Shown one piece after another: positions 29,939 to 39,693 of a stretch of DNA of 64,000 bases. How positions within the stretch are numbered: position 1 is the first letter of the stretch; every line of letters starts with the position of its first letter. The notes beneath the pieces are model-generated. The model saw only the letters and a list, made by a program, of their open reading frames with translations, was not told the origin of the DNA and searched no databases. Both the position numbers and the translations under genes were made by a program. The DNA is from ZC4RG30 sp046047615 (GTDB taxonomy: Bacteria > Pseudomonadota > Gammaproteobacteria > Steroidobacterales > Steroidobacteraceae): assembly GCA_046047615.1 (NCBI GenBank), contig JBJOHO010000006.1, positions 124,001-188,000 on the forward strand, read 5' to 3'.

Positions 29939-30682
29939 CGCGGATTCCGCTGCCGCGACTGCGAGCAGGGCGACGCCTGACGCGCCCTGGTCCATGCACT
30001 CCACGACTTCCGCACCCGGCGCCGCCGGCAGGTCGACGCGTTCGCCCGGGGAGGGCAGGACGCTGCCGGCGGGCATCTGGAAACGCCGCAAGCGCCGTTT
30101 CACACGGCCCAGATAGTGGGCCCGGGCGACGATCTCCTGCCCCGTGTAGCACCCTTTGTCGAAGGCCACGGCACCCAACTGGTCGAGGTTCAGCATCTGC
30201 GCGACGTGATGGCCGCTGCTGGCGGGGGAGAGCACGGGCCAGCCCAGTGACAGCCGCGCTTCGTGCCAGGCCGCCAGGACTTCGCCCTGATCCGCAACAA
30301 CGGCGGGCTGTCGTGCGCTGGCCTCGAGCACGGGGCCTTGCGGGCCACAGCGGCCCTGCACAGCCATATCCTGCAGCGGACCCTCCAGCACCAGTTTCGC
30401 CCGCAGCAGGTAGCGTCGCAGCGTGTCACGGACGGTGCCGGCCAGGCTGCAGGGCACAATCAGCAAGACGTCCTGCGGTCCGTCGGCCTGCAGCATCAGC
30501 AAAGCCAGCACCCGGCCCTGCGGGGTCAGCAGGCCGGCCGGCAGGTTCCGGCCGGGCTCGAGCCGGCGCAGGTCCTGCGTCAGTTGTCCCTGCAGGAAAC
30601 GCCGTGCATCCGGGCCGCGGGCGGCCAGCACGGCGTGATCGGGGAGTTCGACGGCAGTCGTTACAAGCTGATACGGATTCAT
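29834..30682 (-). CDS. ygfZ: YgfZ, folate-binding Fe-S maintenance protein
   Basis: Folate-dependent protein of the GcvT fold that helps keep certain Fe-S enzymes active. 282 residues. The signature KGCYTGQEIVARAHYLG is at about residues 176-192. The start MNPYQLVTTAVEL is chosen over an upstream ATG because the longer version would add 25 residues across the gap. The last 35 or so residues (after ALLAVAAAES) read antisense to the end of murI and look like an added tail, perhaps from loss of an earlier stop. Its neighbour is the sdh locus, whose product is an Fe-S enzyme. Confidence 0.93.
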   Translation of the reverse strand: MNPYQLVTTAVELPDHAVLAARGPDARRFLQGQLTQDLRRLEPGRNLPAGLLTPQGRVLALLMLQADGPQDVLLIVPCSLAGTVRDTLRRYLLRAKLVLEGPLQDMAVQGRCGPQGPVLEASARQPAVVADQGEVLAAWHEARLSLGWPVLSPASSGHHVAQMLNLDQLGAVAFDKGCYTGQEIVARAHYLGRVKRRLRRFQMPAGSVLPSPGERVDLPAAPGAEVVECMDQGASGVALLAVAAAESASEVDEGDIVRRQGSPEEDRTDAGETGHAVGGPQL

Positions 30683-30717
30683 GGTGATGCGGCGGCGCAA
30701 CGGCAGGGGCATTCTGG

Positions 30718-30723
30718 CATACT
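30718..30723 (+). promoter_or_regulatory. possible -10 box for the sdh locus
   Basis: CATACT ends 9 bases before ATG 30733 of the SdhAF4-like gene. A start about 7 bases after the box would leave a leader of roughly 3 bases. It lies between the divergent ygfZ and sdh starts. No clear -35 box is visible. Confidence 0.35.
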
Positions 30724-30732
30724 GCGCGCCCG

Positions 30733-30924
30733 ATGGATTCCGTCGCCAAGCCCCCATTCGTCACAGCCGCCGCGGCACCACAGGAGCCGTCGTCCGGGTC
30801 GGCCGGGCAGGGCGCAGCGCAGGCGGCAGCGGCCGTCCGGCCCCCGGAGTCGGGCGGGCCGGAAGGTCCGGAGCCGACGCGCTACGGCGACTGGGAACGC
30901 AAGGGACGTTGCATCGACTTTTGA
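30733..30924 (+). CDS. SdhAF4-like (DUF1674) succinate dehydrogenase assembly factor
   Basis: 63-residue protein. The first 40 residues are low-complexity alanine, proline and glycine; the end GGPEGPEPTRYGDWERKG-RCIDF is the conserved DUF1674/SdhAF4 signature. In eukaryotes SdhAF4 binds flavinylated SdhA and protects it before it joins SdhB. Being first in the sdh operon, 12 bases before sdhC, supports the same role here. Confidence 0.88.
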   Translation: MDSVAKPPFVTAAAAPQEPSSGSAGQGAAQAAAAVRPPESGGPEGPEPTRYGDWERKGRCIDF

Positions 30925-30936
30925 CAGGACGCACCG

Positions 30937-31323
30937 ATGGCCAGCAGACCATTGTCCCCGCATCTCGGCATCTACCGCTTCGCCTACACCATGGCGCTGT
31001 CGATCCTGCACCGTGCCACCGGCATCGTGCTGTCGGTCGGCCTGGTGCTGCTGGTGGCCTGGCTTCTCGCGGCAGCCCAGGGGCCCGCAACCTACGCGGC
31101 CTTCAGCGCCTTCGCCGGCCACGGCCTGGTCCAGTTCGCGCTGGCCGGCTGGACCTTGGCCTTCCTCTACCACTTCGCCAACGGCATCCGCCACCTGGCC
31201 TGGGACGCGGGCTGGGGCTTCGAGAAGCCGCAGGCGCGCCGCAGTGCGCGCATCGTCATCATCGCGGTGGTGCTGGCGGCACTGGTCGTGCTGCCGGTGC
31301 TGTTCCTGGGAGGCCGGTCATGA
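30937..31323 (+). CDS. sdhC: SdhC, succinate dehydrogenase cytochrome b556 subunit
   Basis: Membrane anchor of complex II that binds haem b and ubiquinone. 128 residues. N-terminal RPLSPHLGIYRF and SILHRATGIVLS are family signatures; the haem-ligand histidine is expected in FLYHFANGIRHLAWD. Three transmembrane helices are visible (about 27-47, 65-85, 107-125). The stop overlaps sdhD (ATGA). Confidence 0.97.
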   Translation: MASRPLSPHLGIYRFAYTMALSILHRATGIVLSVGLVLLVAWLLAAAQGPATYAAFSAFAGHGLVQFALAGWTLAFLYHFANGIRHLAWDAGWGFEKPQARRSARIVIIAVVLAALVVLPVLFLGGRS

Positions 31324-31703
31324 GTGGTGGATCGCCGCTGGGACGGGTCCTCGGGCACGGTACCGCGCACGCCGGTTCCGGTCATTGGTGGCTGCAGCGC
31401 CTGACGGCACTCGCATTGCTGGTGCTGGCGCCGTGGTTCCTGTACTCGCTGGCCACTGTGCCGCTGGCAGATCACGCTGCGGTCGCGGCCTGGGCCGCCC
31501 ATCCCTGGCATGCCATCGCCCTGGCGCTGCTGGTGGGTACGGCATGCTGGCACGCCTCGCTGGGGCTGCAGGTGGTCATCGAAGACTATGTGCACGGCCC
31601 GGCGATCAAGCTGGCCGCCTTGCTGCTGGCGCGGTTCGCATGCATCACGCTGGCGGCCACCGGCCTGTTCGCCGTGCTCAAGCTCGCGCTCGCCGCGCCC
31701 TGA
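31320..31703 (+). CDS. sdhD: SdhD, succinate dehydrogenase membrane anchor subunit
   Basis: Second hydrophobic anchor of complex II. 127 residues with three transmembrane helices. HWWLQRLTALALLVLAPWF near residue 22 and HASLGLQVVIEDYVHGP near 78 (haem and quinone region, with Asp and Tyr) are typical. The frame is open far upstream, but ATG 31320 overlapping the sdhC stop gives the correct start. Confidence 0.96.
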   Translation: MSGGSPLGRVLGHGTAHAGSGHWWLQRLTALALLVLAPWFLYSLATVPLADHAAVAAWAAHPWHAIALALLVGTACWHASLGLQVVIEDYVHGPAIKLAALLLARFACITLAATGLFAVLKLALAAP

Positions 31704-31719
31704 ACGACAGGACTCCGAC

Positions 31720-33504
31720 ATGTCCGCCTACACTTTCACGGATCACACCTACGATGTCCTCGTCGTCGGCGCCGGTGGCGCTGGCCTGCGGGCGACGCTG
31801 GGCCTCGCCGAGGCGGGGCTGTCCACGGCCTGCCTGAGCAAGGTCTTCCCGACCCGCAGCCACACGGTGGCCGCCCAGGGGGGCATCAGCGCCGCGCTGG
31901 GAAACATGGGCGAGGACGACTGGCGCTGGCACATGTATGACACGGTGAAAGGGTCCGACTGGCTCGGCGACCAGGACGCCATCGAGTTCATGTGCAAGGA
32001 GGCGCCAGCGGCGATCATCGAGCTGGAGCACTACGGCGTGCCCTTCTCGCGTACCGATGCTGGCCGGATCTACCAGCGGCCGTTCGGCGGCATGACCACG
32101 CACTACGGCAAGGGCATTGCGCAGCGCACCTGCGCCGCGGCCGACCGTACCGGCCATGCGATGCTGCACACGCTGTACCAGCAGTCGCTCAAGCACCAGG
32201 CGCAGTTCTTCATCGAGTACTTCGCGCTGGACCTGATCATGGAAAACGGCGAGTGCCGTGGCGTGGTGGCGCTGGACATGGCCACCGGCCAGTTGCACCG
32301 CTTCCGTGCCCACATGACGATCCTGGCGACCGGTGGTTATGGGCGCGCCTATTTCTCCGCGACTTCCGCACACACCTGCACCGGCGACGGTGGTGGCATG
32401 GTGGCGCGTGCCGGCCTGCCGCTGCAGGACATGGAGTTCGTGCAGTTCCATCCGACCGGCATCTACGGTTCCGGCTGCCTGATCACCGAGGGCTCGCGCG
32501 GGGAGGGCGGTTATCTGACCAATGCCGCGGGCGAGCGCTTCATGGAGCGCTATGCCCCCAATGCCAAGGACCTTGCTTCGCGCGACGTCGTCAGCCGGGC
32601 CATGACGATGGAGATCCGGGACGGCCGTGGCGTCGGCGCGCAGTCGGACCACATCCACCTGCATCTGGAGCACCTCGGGCCCGAGGTCATCAAGGAACGC
32701 CTGCCCGGCATCGCCGAGACCGCGCGCATTTTTGCCGGTGTCGACGTGAACCGGGAACCGATCCCGGTGATTCCGACCGTGCACTACAACATGGGCGGCA
32801 TTCCCTGCAATTACCACGGCGAGGTGGTGGATGGCAGCGCTGGCAACCCGGACCGTGTCGTGCCGGGCCTGATGGCCGTCGGCGAGGCGGCCTGCGTGTC
32901 GGTCCACGGCGCCAACCGCCTGGGTTCCAACTCGCTGCTCGACCTCGTGGTCTTCGGTCGCGAGGCGGCGCGTCATTGCGCCACGGTCGTCAAGCCCGGC
33001 GTGCGCCACCGTGCCCTCCCGGCGGAAGGCCATGAGCTCGCGGTGTCGCGCCTCGACCGCCTGCGCAACGCCGATGGCAGCCGGCCGACGGCCGACATCC
33101 GTCTGGAGATGCAGAAGGCCATGCAGCGCGACGCGGCCGTGTTCCGCACGCAGGCCTCGCTGGACGAAGGCTGTGCCAACCTGGCGGCGACCTTTGCCAG
33201 TTTCGCCGACGTGAAGGTGAGCGATCGCGGCCTGGTCTGGAACACCGATCTCGTCGAGACGCTGGAGCTGGAGAACCTGCTGCTGCAGGCGACGGCCACG
33301 GTGGTCTCTGCCGCCAACCGCAAGGAAAGCCGCGGCGCGCATGCCCGCGAAGACTTCCCGGAGCGCGACGATGCCAACTGGATGAAACATTCGTTGTGCT
33401 GGGTTGAGGGGCCGCGCGCGACCCGCATCGGCTATCGCCCGGTGCACCTCAACACGCTGACTGACGACGTCGAGGTGGTGCAGCCCAAGGCTCGCACCTA
33501 CTGA
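31720..33504 (+). CDS. sdhA: SdhA, succinate dehydrogenase flavoprotein subunit
   Basis: Oxidises succinate to fumarate and carries covalent FAD. 594 residues. FAD-binding VVGAGGAGLRA at the N-terminus; the covalent FAD histidine is His48 in TRSHTVAAQGG; substrate-site motifs HPTGIYGSGCLITEGSRGEGG and HGANRLGSNSLLDLVVFGR follow. ATG 31720, 16 bases after sdhD, gives the family N-terminus; the longer open frame overlaps sdhD. Confidence 0.98.
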   Translation: MSAYTFTDHTYDVLVVGAGGAGLRATLGLAEAGLSTACLSKVFPTRSHTVAAQGGISAALGNMGEDDWRWHMYDTVKGSDWLGDQDAIEFMCKEAPAAIIELEHYGVPFSRTDAGRIYQRPFGGMTTHYGKGIAQRTCAAADRTGHAMLHTLYQQSLKHQAQFFIEYFALDLIMENGECRGVVALDMATGQLHRFRAHMTILATGGYGRAYFSATSAHTCTGDGGGMVARAGLPLQDMEFVQFHPTGIYGSGCLITEGSRGEGGYLTNAAGERFMERYAPNAKDLASRDVVSRAMTMEIRDGRGVGAQSDHIHLHLEHLGPEVIKERLPGIAETARIFAGVDVNREPIPVIPTVHYNMGGIPCNYHGEVVDGSAGNPDRVVPGLMAVGEAACVSVHGANRLGSNSLLDLVVFGREAARHCATVVKPGVRHRALPAEGHELAVSRLDRLRNADGSRPTADIRLEMQKAMQRDAAVFRTQASLDEGCANLAATFASFADVKVSDRGLVWNTDLVETLELENLLLQATATVVSAANRKESRGAHAREDFPERDDANWMKHSLCWVEGPRATRIGYRPVHLNTLTDDVEVVQPKARTY

Positions 33505-33534
33505 CGCCCACCGCGCACAGGACAGGACCACGAC

Positions 33535-34323
33535 ATGGCCGAATTCAGACTTCCGCCCGGCTCGCGCGTCGATCCCAAGGGACAGGTCCACAAGGCCCCC
33601 GAGGGCGCGACCCGCGTCCGCCGCTTCCGCATCTACCGCTACGATCCGTCGACCGGTGCCAATCCGCGCATCGACACCTATGAACTGGACATGGACCGTT
33701 GCGGGCCGATGGTCCTCGACGCCCTGCTCAAGATCAAGAACGAGGTCGATTCGACGCTGTCGTTCCGGCGCTCATGCCGCGAGGGCATCTGCGGCTCATG
33801 CGCGATGAACATCGATGGCGTCAACACGCTGGCGTGCATCAAATCCTGTGCCGACGTGAAGGGCGATGACGTCCGCATCTATCCTTTGCCGCACATGCCG
33901 GTCATCAAGGACCTGGTGCCCGACCTCACGCAGTTCTACGCGCAGTACGCTTCCGTGAAGCCCTGGCTCAGCGCGCAGACGCCACCGCCGCCGGACAGCG
34001 AGCGGCTGCAGTCGAAGGAGGACCAGGAGAAGATCGACCGGCCCTCCGCGTGCATCCTGTGCGCCTGCTGCTCGACCAGTTGCCCCAGCTACTGGTGGAA
34101 CGGTGATCGTTACCTGGGACCGGCCGCATTGCTGGCCGCCTACCGCTGGATCATCGACAGCCGCGACGAGTCCACGGGCGAGCGCCTCGACGCACTTGAG
34201 GATCCCTTCAAGCTCTACCGCTGCCACACCATCATGAACTGCGCCGAGGCCTGCCCGAAGGACCTCAATCCCGCGCGGGCGATCGGCGAGATCAAGCGCA
34301 TGATCGCGGAGCGGCAGCACTGA
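33535..34323 (+). CDS. sdhB: SdhB, succinate dehydrogenase iron-sulfur subunit
   Basis: Carries electrons from FAD to quinone. 262 residues. Cysteine motifs for all three clusters are present: [2Fe-2S] in SCREGICGSCAMNIDG plus the later LACI; [4Fe-4S] and [3Fe-4S] in CILCACCSTSCPSYWW and CHTIMNCAEACPKDLNP. Compared with E. coli it has an N-terminal extension of about 20 residues. Its stop (34321-34323) is where the sdhE reading frame begins. Confidence 0.98.
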   Translation: MAEFRLPPGSRVDPKGQVHKAPEGATRVRRFRIYRYDPSTGANPRIDTYELDMDRCGPMVLDALLKIKNEVDSTLSFRRSCREGICGSCAMNIDGVNTLACIKSCADVKGDDVRIYPLPHMPVIKDLVPDLTQFYAQYASVKPWLSAQTPPPPDSERLQSKEDQEKIDRPSACILCACCSTSCPSYWWNGDRYLGPAALLAAYRWIIDSRDESTGERLDALEDPFKLYRCHTIMNCAEACPKDLNPARAIGEIKRMIAERQH

Positions 34324-34598
34324 GCGGCAGCGGCACCGCAGCGCCCGGAACGACGCCGCCAGGGCGGCTGGCCTGGCGCTGCCGCCGCGGCATGAAGGAG
34401 CTGGACGTGCTCCTCACCGCCTATCTGCGCGAGCGCTGGCCGCAGGCCGACGAGGCCGAAAGGGACTGCTTCGAGCAGTTTCTCGACTTGCCGGATCCGC
34501 AGATCGCGGCGTATCTGGTGGCCGGTGAAGATCCCGGCGCAGACCCCCAACTCCAGGCCCTCGTCGTCCGCCTGCGCGCGACGCTCCAGCGATCGTGA
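34320..34598 (+). CDS. sdhE: SdhE, flavinylation factor of SdhA (non-AUG start)
   Basis: Small protein that promotes covalent FAD attachment to SdhA. The functional motif RRGMKELD includes the arginine and glycine upstream of the first ATG (34392), so a start there would cut off the essential RG pair and most of the first helix. The open frame reaches back to CTG 34320, which overlaps the sdhB stop (CTGA). A second CTG at 34368 is also possible and would leave eight residues before the RRGM motif (E. coli has 13). No ATG, GTG or TTG lies in frame between. I place the start at 34320 (92 residues) with low certainty on the exact codon. Function is clear from motif and position. Confidence 0.82.
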   Translation: MSGSGTAAPGTTPPGRLAWRCRRGMKELDVLLTAYLRERWPQADEAERDCFEQFLDLPDPQIAAYLVAGEDPGADPQLQALVVRLRATLQRS

Positions 34599-35094
34599 TG
34601 ACCTGCCGGCGCGTTGGCGGTTCGATCTGCTGGCCCAGCCCTGGATCGCCGCGGCGTTCGTGCTGCAGTGGTTCGGCGTGCTGGTGCTCGGCATCTCCGA
34701 GATCTCCGGTCCCGGCGGCTGGAAAATCGTCTTCGTCACGTCCGTCCTGTCCACTGCACTGCTGTCCTGGCCAGCCGTGTGGCGCGACCTGCTGCTGCGC
34801 GGTGCCAGTGCTCCCCGCGCCCTGCTGTTCAGTGACGACCCGGCCCAGAAGGCGAGGCTGCTGCTCGCCGGTGGGCGCCAGGTCCCGGTGCGTTGCTGCG
34901 CCGGTGGCTTGTGCACGCCGGACTGGCTCTGGCTGGTCGTGCAGGACCCGGATCAACGCCGCCATTACCTGGTGCTGCGCCGTCCGCCAGCGTGTGGCGA
35001 CGGCCACGCAGCCTTTGCTGCCTTGGGGCGCCGGCTGCGAGCTGTTGCGCTGGCGCAACGCAAAGGCCCTGGTGCCGCAGGGACTTCCCGCTGA
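34525..35094 (+). CDS. YgfX-like inner-membrane protein
   Basis: Usually encoded beside sdhE. 189 residues from ATG 34525. Recognisable sequence begins RFDLLAQPWIAAAF: two transmembrane helices (about 38-58 and 66-85), then a soluble beta-rich tail with WLWLVVQDPDQRRHYLVLR. This matches the YgfX (CptA) layout, but similarity is weak. The first 25 residues overlap sdhE by 74 bases and look non-native (serine- and arginine-rich); CTG 34603, four bases after the sdhE stop, is the alternative. E. coli YgfX has been described as a toxin acting on cytoskeletal proteins; whether that applies here is not known. Confidence 0.65.
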   Translation: MKIPAQTPNSRPSSSACARRSSDRDDLPARWRFDLLAQPWIAAAFVLQWFGVLVLGISEISGPGGWKIVFVTSVLSTALLSWPAVWRDLLLRGASAPRALLFSDDPAQKARLLLAGGRQVPVRCCAGGLCTPDWLWLVVQDPDQRRHYLVLRRPPACGDGHAAFAALGRRLRAVALAQRKGPGAAGTSR

Positions 35095-35106
35095 CCGCGG
35101 AATCTG

Positions 35107-35134
35107 CGAACTTTTTCAGAACGTAACAGTCCAC
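35107..35134 (+). promoter_or_regulatory. sigma-E type promoter of rpoE
   Basis: CGAACTT (35107-35113), a 16-base spacer and TCCAC (35130-35134) match the RpoE/AlgU promoter (GGAACTT, 16-17 bases, TCnnA-like). It lies 48 bases before the rpoE ATG in an AT-richer gap, so rpoE-rseA-mucB is probably autoregulated, as in E. coli and Pseudomonas. Confidence 0.6.
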
Positions 35135-35181
35135 TTCGCAGGCAGGGCGAGTGACCGCCTGGTGGCAGGACGGTACAGCCC

Positions 35182-35790
35182 ATGAACACGGATGTCAGCG
35201 ACCTCGAGTTGGTCCGGCGCGTGCAGCAGGGCGACAAGGGGGCTTTCGATCTGCTGGTGCGCAAGTACCAGCACAAGGTGGTCAAACTGGTGATGCGGTA
35301 CATGCGCGATCCGGCCGATGCGGAAGACGTGGCCCAGGATGCCTTCATCAAGGCTTACCGGGCATTGCCGAATTTCCGGGGGGACAGCGCTTTCTACACC
35401 TGGCTGTACCGCATCGCGATCAATACGGCCAAGAACGCCCTCGTGTCCCGCGAGCGCATGCCGGCCGGGATCGACCTTGACGATGATGAAGGCGGCGATC
35501 CCTATGATGCACTGGGCCGCCTGGCTGACATGGAGACTCCCGAGGCACTGCTGCTGACGGAGGAGATCCGCAACACGGTGGATGCCGCGATCCAGGCGCT
35601 GCCTGAGGAATTGCGCATGGCGATCGTGCTGCGTGAACTGGAAGGAATGAGTTACGAGGCCATAGCGGCCGCCATGGACTGTCCGGTCGGTACGGTGCGC
35701 TCGCGCATCTACCGGGCGCGCGAGGCGATCGACCGTCGCCTGGCGGAGGTCTTCGATGGTGGTCTGGGCCGTGCCGAGGAGAACGCATGA
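35182..35790 (+). CDS. rpoE: RpoE, extracytoplasmic stress sigma factor (sigma-E/AlgU)
   Basis: Directs RNA polymerase to envelope-stress genes. 202 residues. Region 2: DLLVRKYQHKVVKLV, DPADAEDVAQDAFIKAYRAL and FYTWLYRIAINTAKN; region 4: LPEELRMAIVLRELEGMSYEAIA and CPVGTVRSRIYRAREAI, all typical of AlgU/RpoE. Preceded by a sigma-E type promoter and overlapping its anti-sigma factor gene (ATGA). Confidence 0.98.
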   Translation: MNTDVSDLELVRRVQQGDKGAFDLLVRKYQHKVVKLVMRYMRDPADAEDVAQDAFIKAYRALPNFRGDSAFYTWLYRIAINTAKNALVSRERMPAGIDLDDDEGGDPYDALGRLADMETPEALLLTEEIRNTVDAAIQALPEELRMAIVLRELEGMSYEAIAAAMDCPVGTVRSRIYRAREAIDRRLAEVFDGGLGRAEENA

Positions 35791-36500
35791 GCACCGAAGA
35801 GCGTGACAGCCAGCTTTCCGCACTGTTCGACGGCGAGTTGCCAGCGGCAGAGACGGCGCTGGTCCTGCGGCGGCTGGCGCGTGACCCCGCACTGCAGGCC
35901 CGCTGGAGCCGCTATGCCCTGGTCGGTGCACGTCTGCGCGATGAGCCGCTGCTGCAACGGCGGCAATCGGGTGACAGCGACCTGGCGGCGCGGTTGCGCC
36001 ACCGGTTGGAGACCGAGCCGGCCCTTGATGCCGGTGCTGCACTGGCCCCCATCGGGGCTGATGGCCGCGCGGTGTTGCCCGCCGGCGGTTCGCGTCGCTG
36101 GGCCTGGGGCGGAGCGGTTGCCGCCAGTGTCGCGCTGGTCGCCGTGGTCCTGGCGCGTTGGCAGCAGGCTCCTGCCACCGACCCGCTGACTGCGGCCGCA
36201 GCCGGGGCCGTCGCGTCATCGCCGGTTGCCGATGACGGTGGCGCGGCCACGCCATCCGGGCCGGTGCCCTCGCCAGCCGCTGTCCGCACTGATTTGCCCA
36301 GTTACACCACGCCGTCCGGCGGGTCATCGCCTGCTGCGCCGCGCTTCGGTGCGCCGCTGGTGGGCTATGTGTCGGTCCACAGCGAGTACGCCTTGCCGGC
36401 AGCCATGCCGGGGCCCTACTCGGCCGTCATGTACGGCACGCTTGATCCGACCGAAAACACCGTGGAAATGACGGAGGCCGAGGTCGGTGCACGCCGCTGA
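35787..36500 (+). CDS. rseA: RseA/MucA, anti-sigma-E factor
   Basis: Holds RpoE inactive at the inner membrane until its periplasmic part is cut under stress. 237 residues: cytoplasmic RseA N-domain (QLSALFDGELPAAET, then LARDPALQARWSRYALVGARLRDE), one transmembrane helix at about 107-124, and a proline- and alanine-rich periplasmic tail ending GTLDPTENTVEMTEAEVG. It overlaps rpoE by 4 bases and mucB by 14 bases. Confidence 0.93.
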   Translation: MSTEERDSQLSALFDGELPAAETALVLRRLARDPALQARWSRYALVGARLRDEPLLQRRQSGDSDLAARLRHRLETEPALDAGAALAPIGADGRAVLPAGGSRRWAWGGAVAASVALVAVVLARWQQAPATDPLTAAAAGAVASSPVADDGGAATPSGPVPSPAAVRTDLPSYTTPSGGSSPAAPRFGAPLVGYVSVHSEYALPAAMPGPYSAVMYGTLDPTENTVEMTEAEVGARR

Positions 36501-37569
36501 GCGTCGTCTGGTGGCTTGGCCTGTCGGGCTGCTGCTGGCCGCGGCGGGCCTGTTGTTGCCCTCCCTTGCTGCCAGCCAGGAGGGCAGCGACGCGCTCGGG
36601 TGGCTGCAGCGGATGAACCAGCGCCTTGCCGAGGCCAGCTATGACGGCGTCTTTGTCCATCAGGTCGCGGACCGGCGCGAGACGCTGCGCATCATCCATC
36701 GCATGCGCGAGGGGCAGGTGCAGGAGCGGGTCATTGCCACCGACGGCACCGGCCGCGAGTTCATCCATGATGGCGCGGAACTCGTGGCTTATTACCCGGA
36801 CCGCCGCATCGTGGTCGTCGAGCGGCGCCGCAGCAGGGTGGGTTTCATCGGCGGCCTGCCGGGGCTGCGTGGGCTGTCGCTGGCGTACTACGAACCGCGC
36901 GAGGAAGGACGTGGGCGATTCCAGGGCCGTCCGACGCGCATCATCGGCGTCATGCCGCGCGACGAGCTGCGCTACGGCTACCGCTTCTGGATCGACGAGC
37001 GCAGTGCCATGCCGGTGCGCACGCAGTTGTTGCGCGCGGATGGCAGTCTTGTCGAGGAAGTCACTGCGGCCAGCCTGACGCTGCTGGACCGCATCGATGA
37101 TGCCCTGTTGCGACCGGGCGTCGACACCACCGGCTACCGCTGGTTGCGCCGCGAGCCACCCGAGTTCAAGCCGGGCGAACTCGTCGCCTGGGCGCCACAG
37201 AGCCTGCCTCCGGGATTCAGGCGCGGACTGGGCCGCGGCAGCAGGCCCGGGGGGCCGCCACAACCGACCTGGCACATGATGTTCACCGACGGTGTCGCGT
37301 CCGTGTCGGTGTTTGTCGAGAGCGCCCGGACGCCGCCGCAACTCACACGTGATGGCCAGACCCCGCGGCGCGCGCAGGGCGCCGTGCAATTGGGCGCGGC
37401 CGCGGCCTATACAGCCCAGATCGAGGGTTACCGGGTGACGGCCGTGGGAGAGGTGCCGCCCGCTACCGTCAAGGCCATTGCCGAGACCCTGCGCCCGGTC
37501 CCTGGCACAAGCGGTGCCACAGCCGATCCGGCCGCCGGCGCGCCTGGCGCCGTCGTCGAGGCACCGTGA
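36487..37569 (+). CDS. rseB: RseB/MucB, periplasmic sigma-E regulator
   Basis: Binds RseA in the periplasm and shields it from DegS; senses off-pathway lipopolysaccharide or lipoproteins. 360 residues: signal peptide ending LAAS, then the MucB/RseB N-domain (LGWLQRMNQRLAEASYDGVFVHQ, DGTGREFIHDGAELVAYYPD) and C-domain (TWHMMFTDGVASVSVFVE). GTG 36487 lies inside the rseA end. A degP/mucD protease gene, often next in relatives, is absent here. Confidence 0.94.
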   Translation: MHAAERRLVAWPVGLLLAAAGLLLPSLAASQEGSDALGWLQRMNQRLAEASYDGVFVHQVADRRETLRIIHRMREGQVQERVIATDGTGREFIHDGAELVAYYPDRRIVVVERRRSRVGFIGGLPGLRGLSLAYYEPREEGRGRFQGRPTRIIGVMPRDELRYGYRFWIDERSAMPVRTQLLRADGSLVEEVTAASLTLLDRIDDALLRPGVDTTGYRWLRREPPEFKPGELVAWAPQSLPPGFRRGLGRGSRPGGPPQPTWHMMFTDGVASVSVFVESARTPPQLTRDGQTPRRAQGAVQLGAAAAYTAQIEGYRVTAVGEVPPATVKAIAETLRPVPGTSGATADPAAGAPGAVVEAP

Positions 37570-37820
37570 CAGGCCGCACGCCACAGCTGACCGTGCTCAC
37601 GCGCGACGGCTGCGAACTCTGCGAAACATTGTTGTCCGACCTGGCCTCGCTGGCGGCAACGGTCGACCTGCCACCGATCGAAGTCCGGGACGTCGATGCC
37701 GACGCGCTGTTGCAGCGGCGTTATGGCATTGATGTTCCCGTGCTGCTGCTTGACGGTGTGAAGGTCTGCCAGCACCGGCTGGACGAGCGAGAGCTGCTGC
37801 GCCTGCTGCGGCCCCGCTGA
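37566..37820 (+). CDS. glutaredoxin-family protein (DUF836-like)
   Basis: 84-residue thioredoxin-fold protein with a CELC redox motif (Cys16, Cys19) after LTVLTRDG and the cis-proline stretch YGIDVPVLLLDG. Such small glutaredoxin-like proteins are often linked to lepA in gammaproteobacteria; the substrate is unknown. GTG start overlaps the rseB stop (GTGA). Confidence 0.88.
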   Translation: MTGRTPQLTVLTRDGCELCETLLSDLASLAATVDLPPIEVRDVDADALLQRRYGIDVPVLLLDGVKVCQHRLDERELLRLLRPR

Positions 37821-37868
37821 ACCGTTTCAGGGCCGCCGCTGGCGGCGGCAGGGCGGAGCCCGGCAGGC

Positions 37869-37874
37869 TATACT
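37869..37874 (+). promoter_or_regulatory. -10 box for lepA, probable leaderless start
   Basis: TATACT matches the -10 consensus 5/6 and is followed by 7 bases and then ATG 37882, so transcription should begin at or beside the start codon. A GC hairpin (GCCGCC, GCT loop, GGCGGC at 37832-37846) lies just upstream. There is no Shine-Dalgarno before lepA. Confidence 0.5.
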
Positions 37875-37881
37875 CCCGACG

Positions 37882-39675
<1,794 letters not shown>

Positions 39676-39693
39676 GCCGCGGGGGACTCTCGG

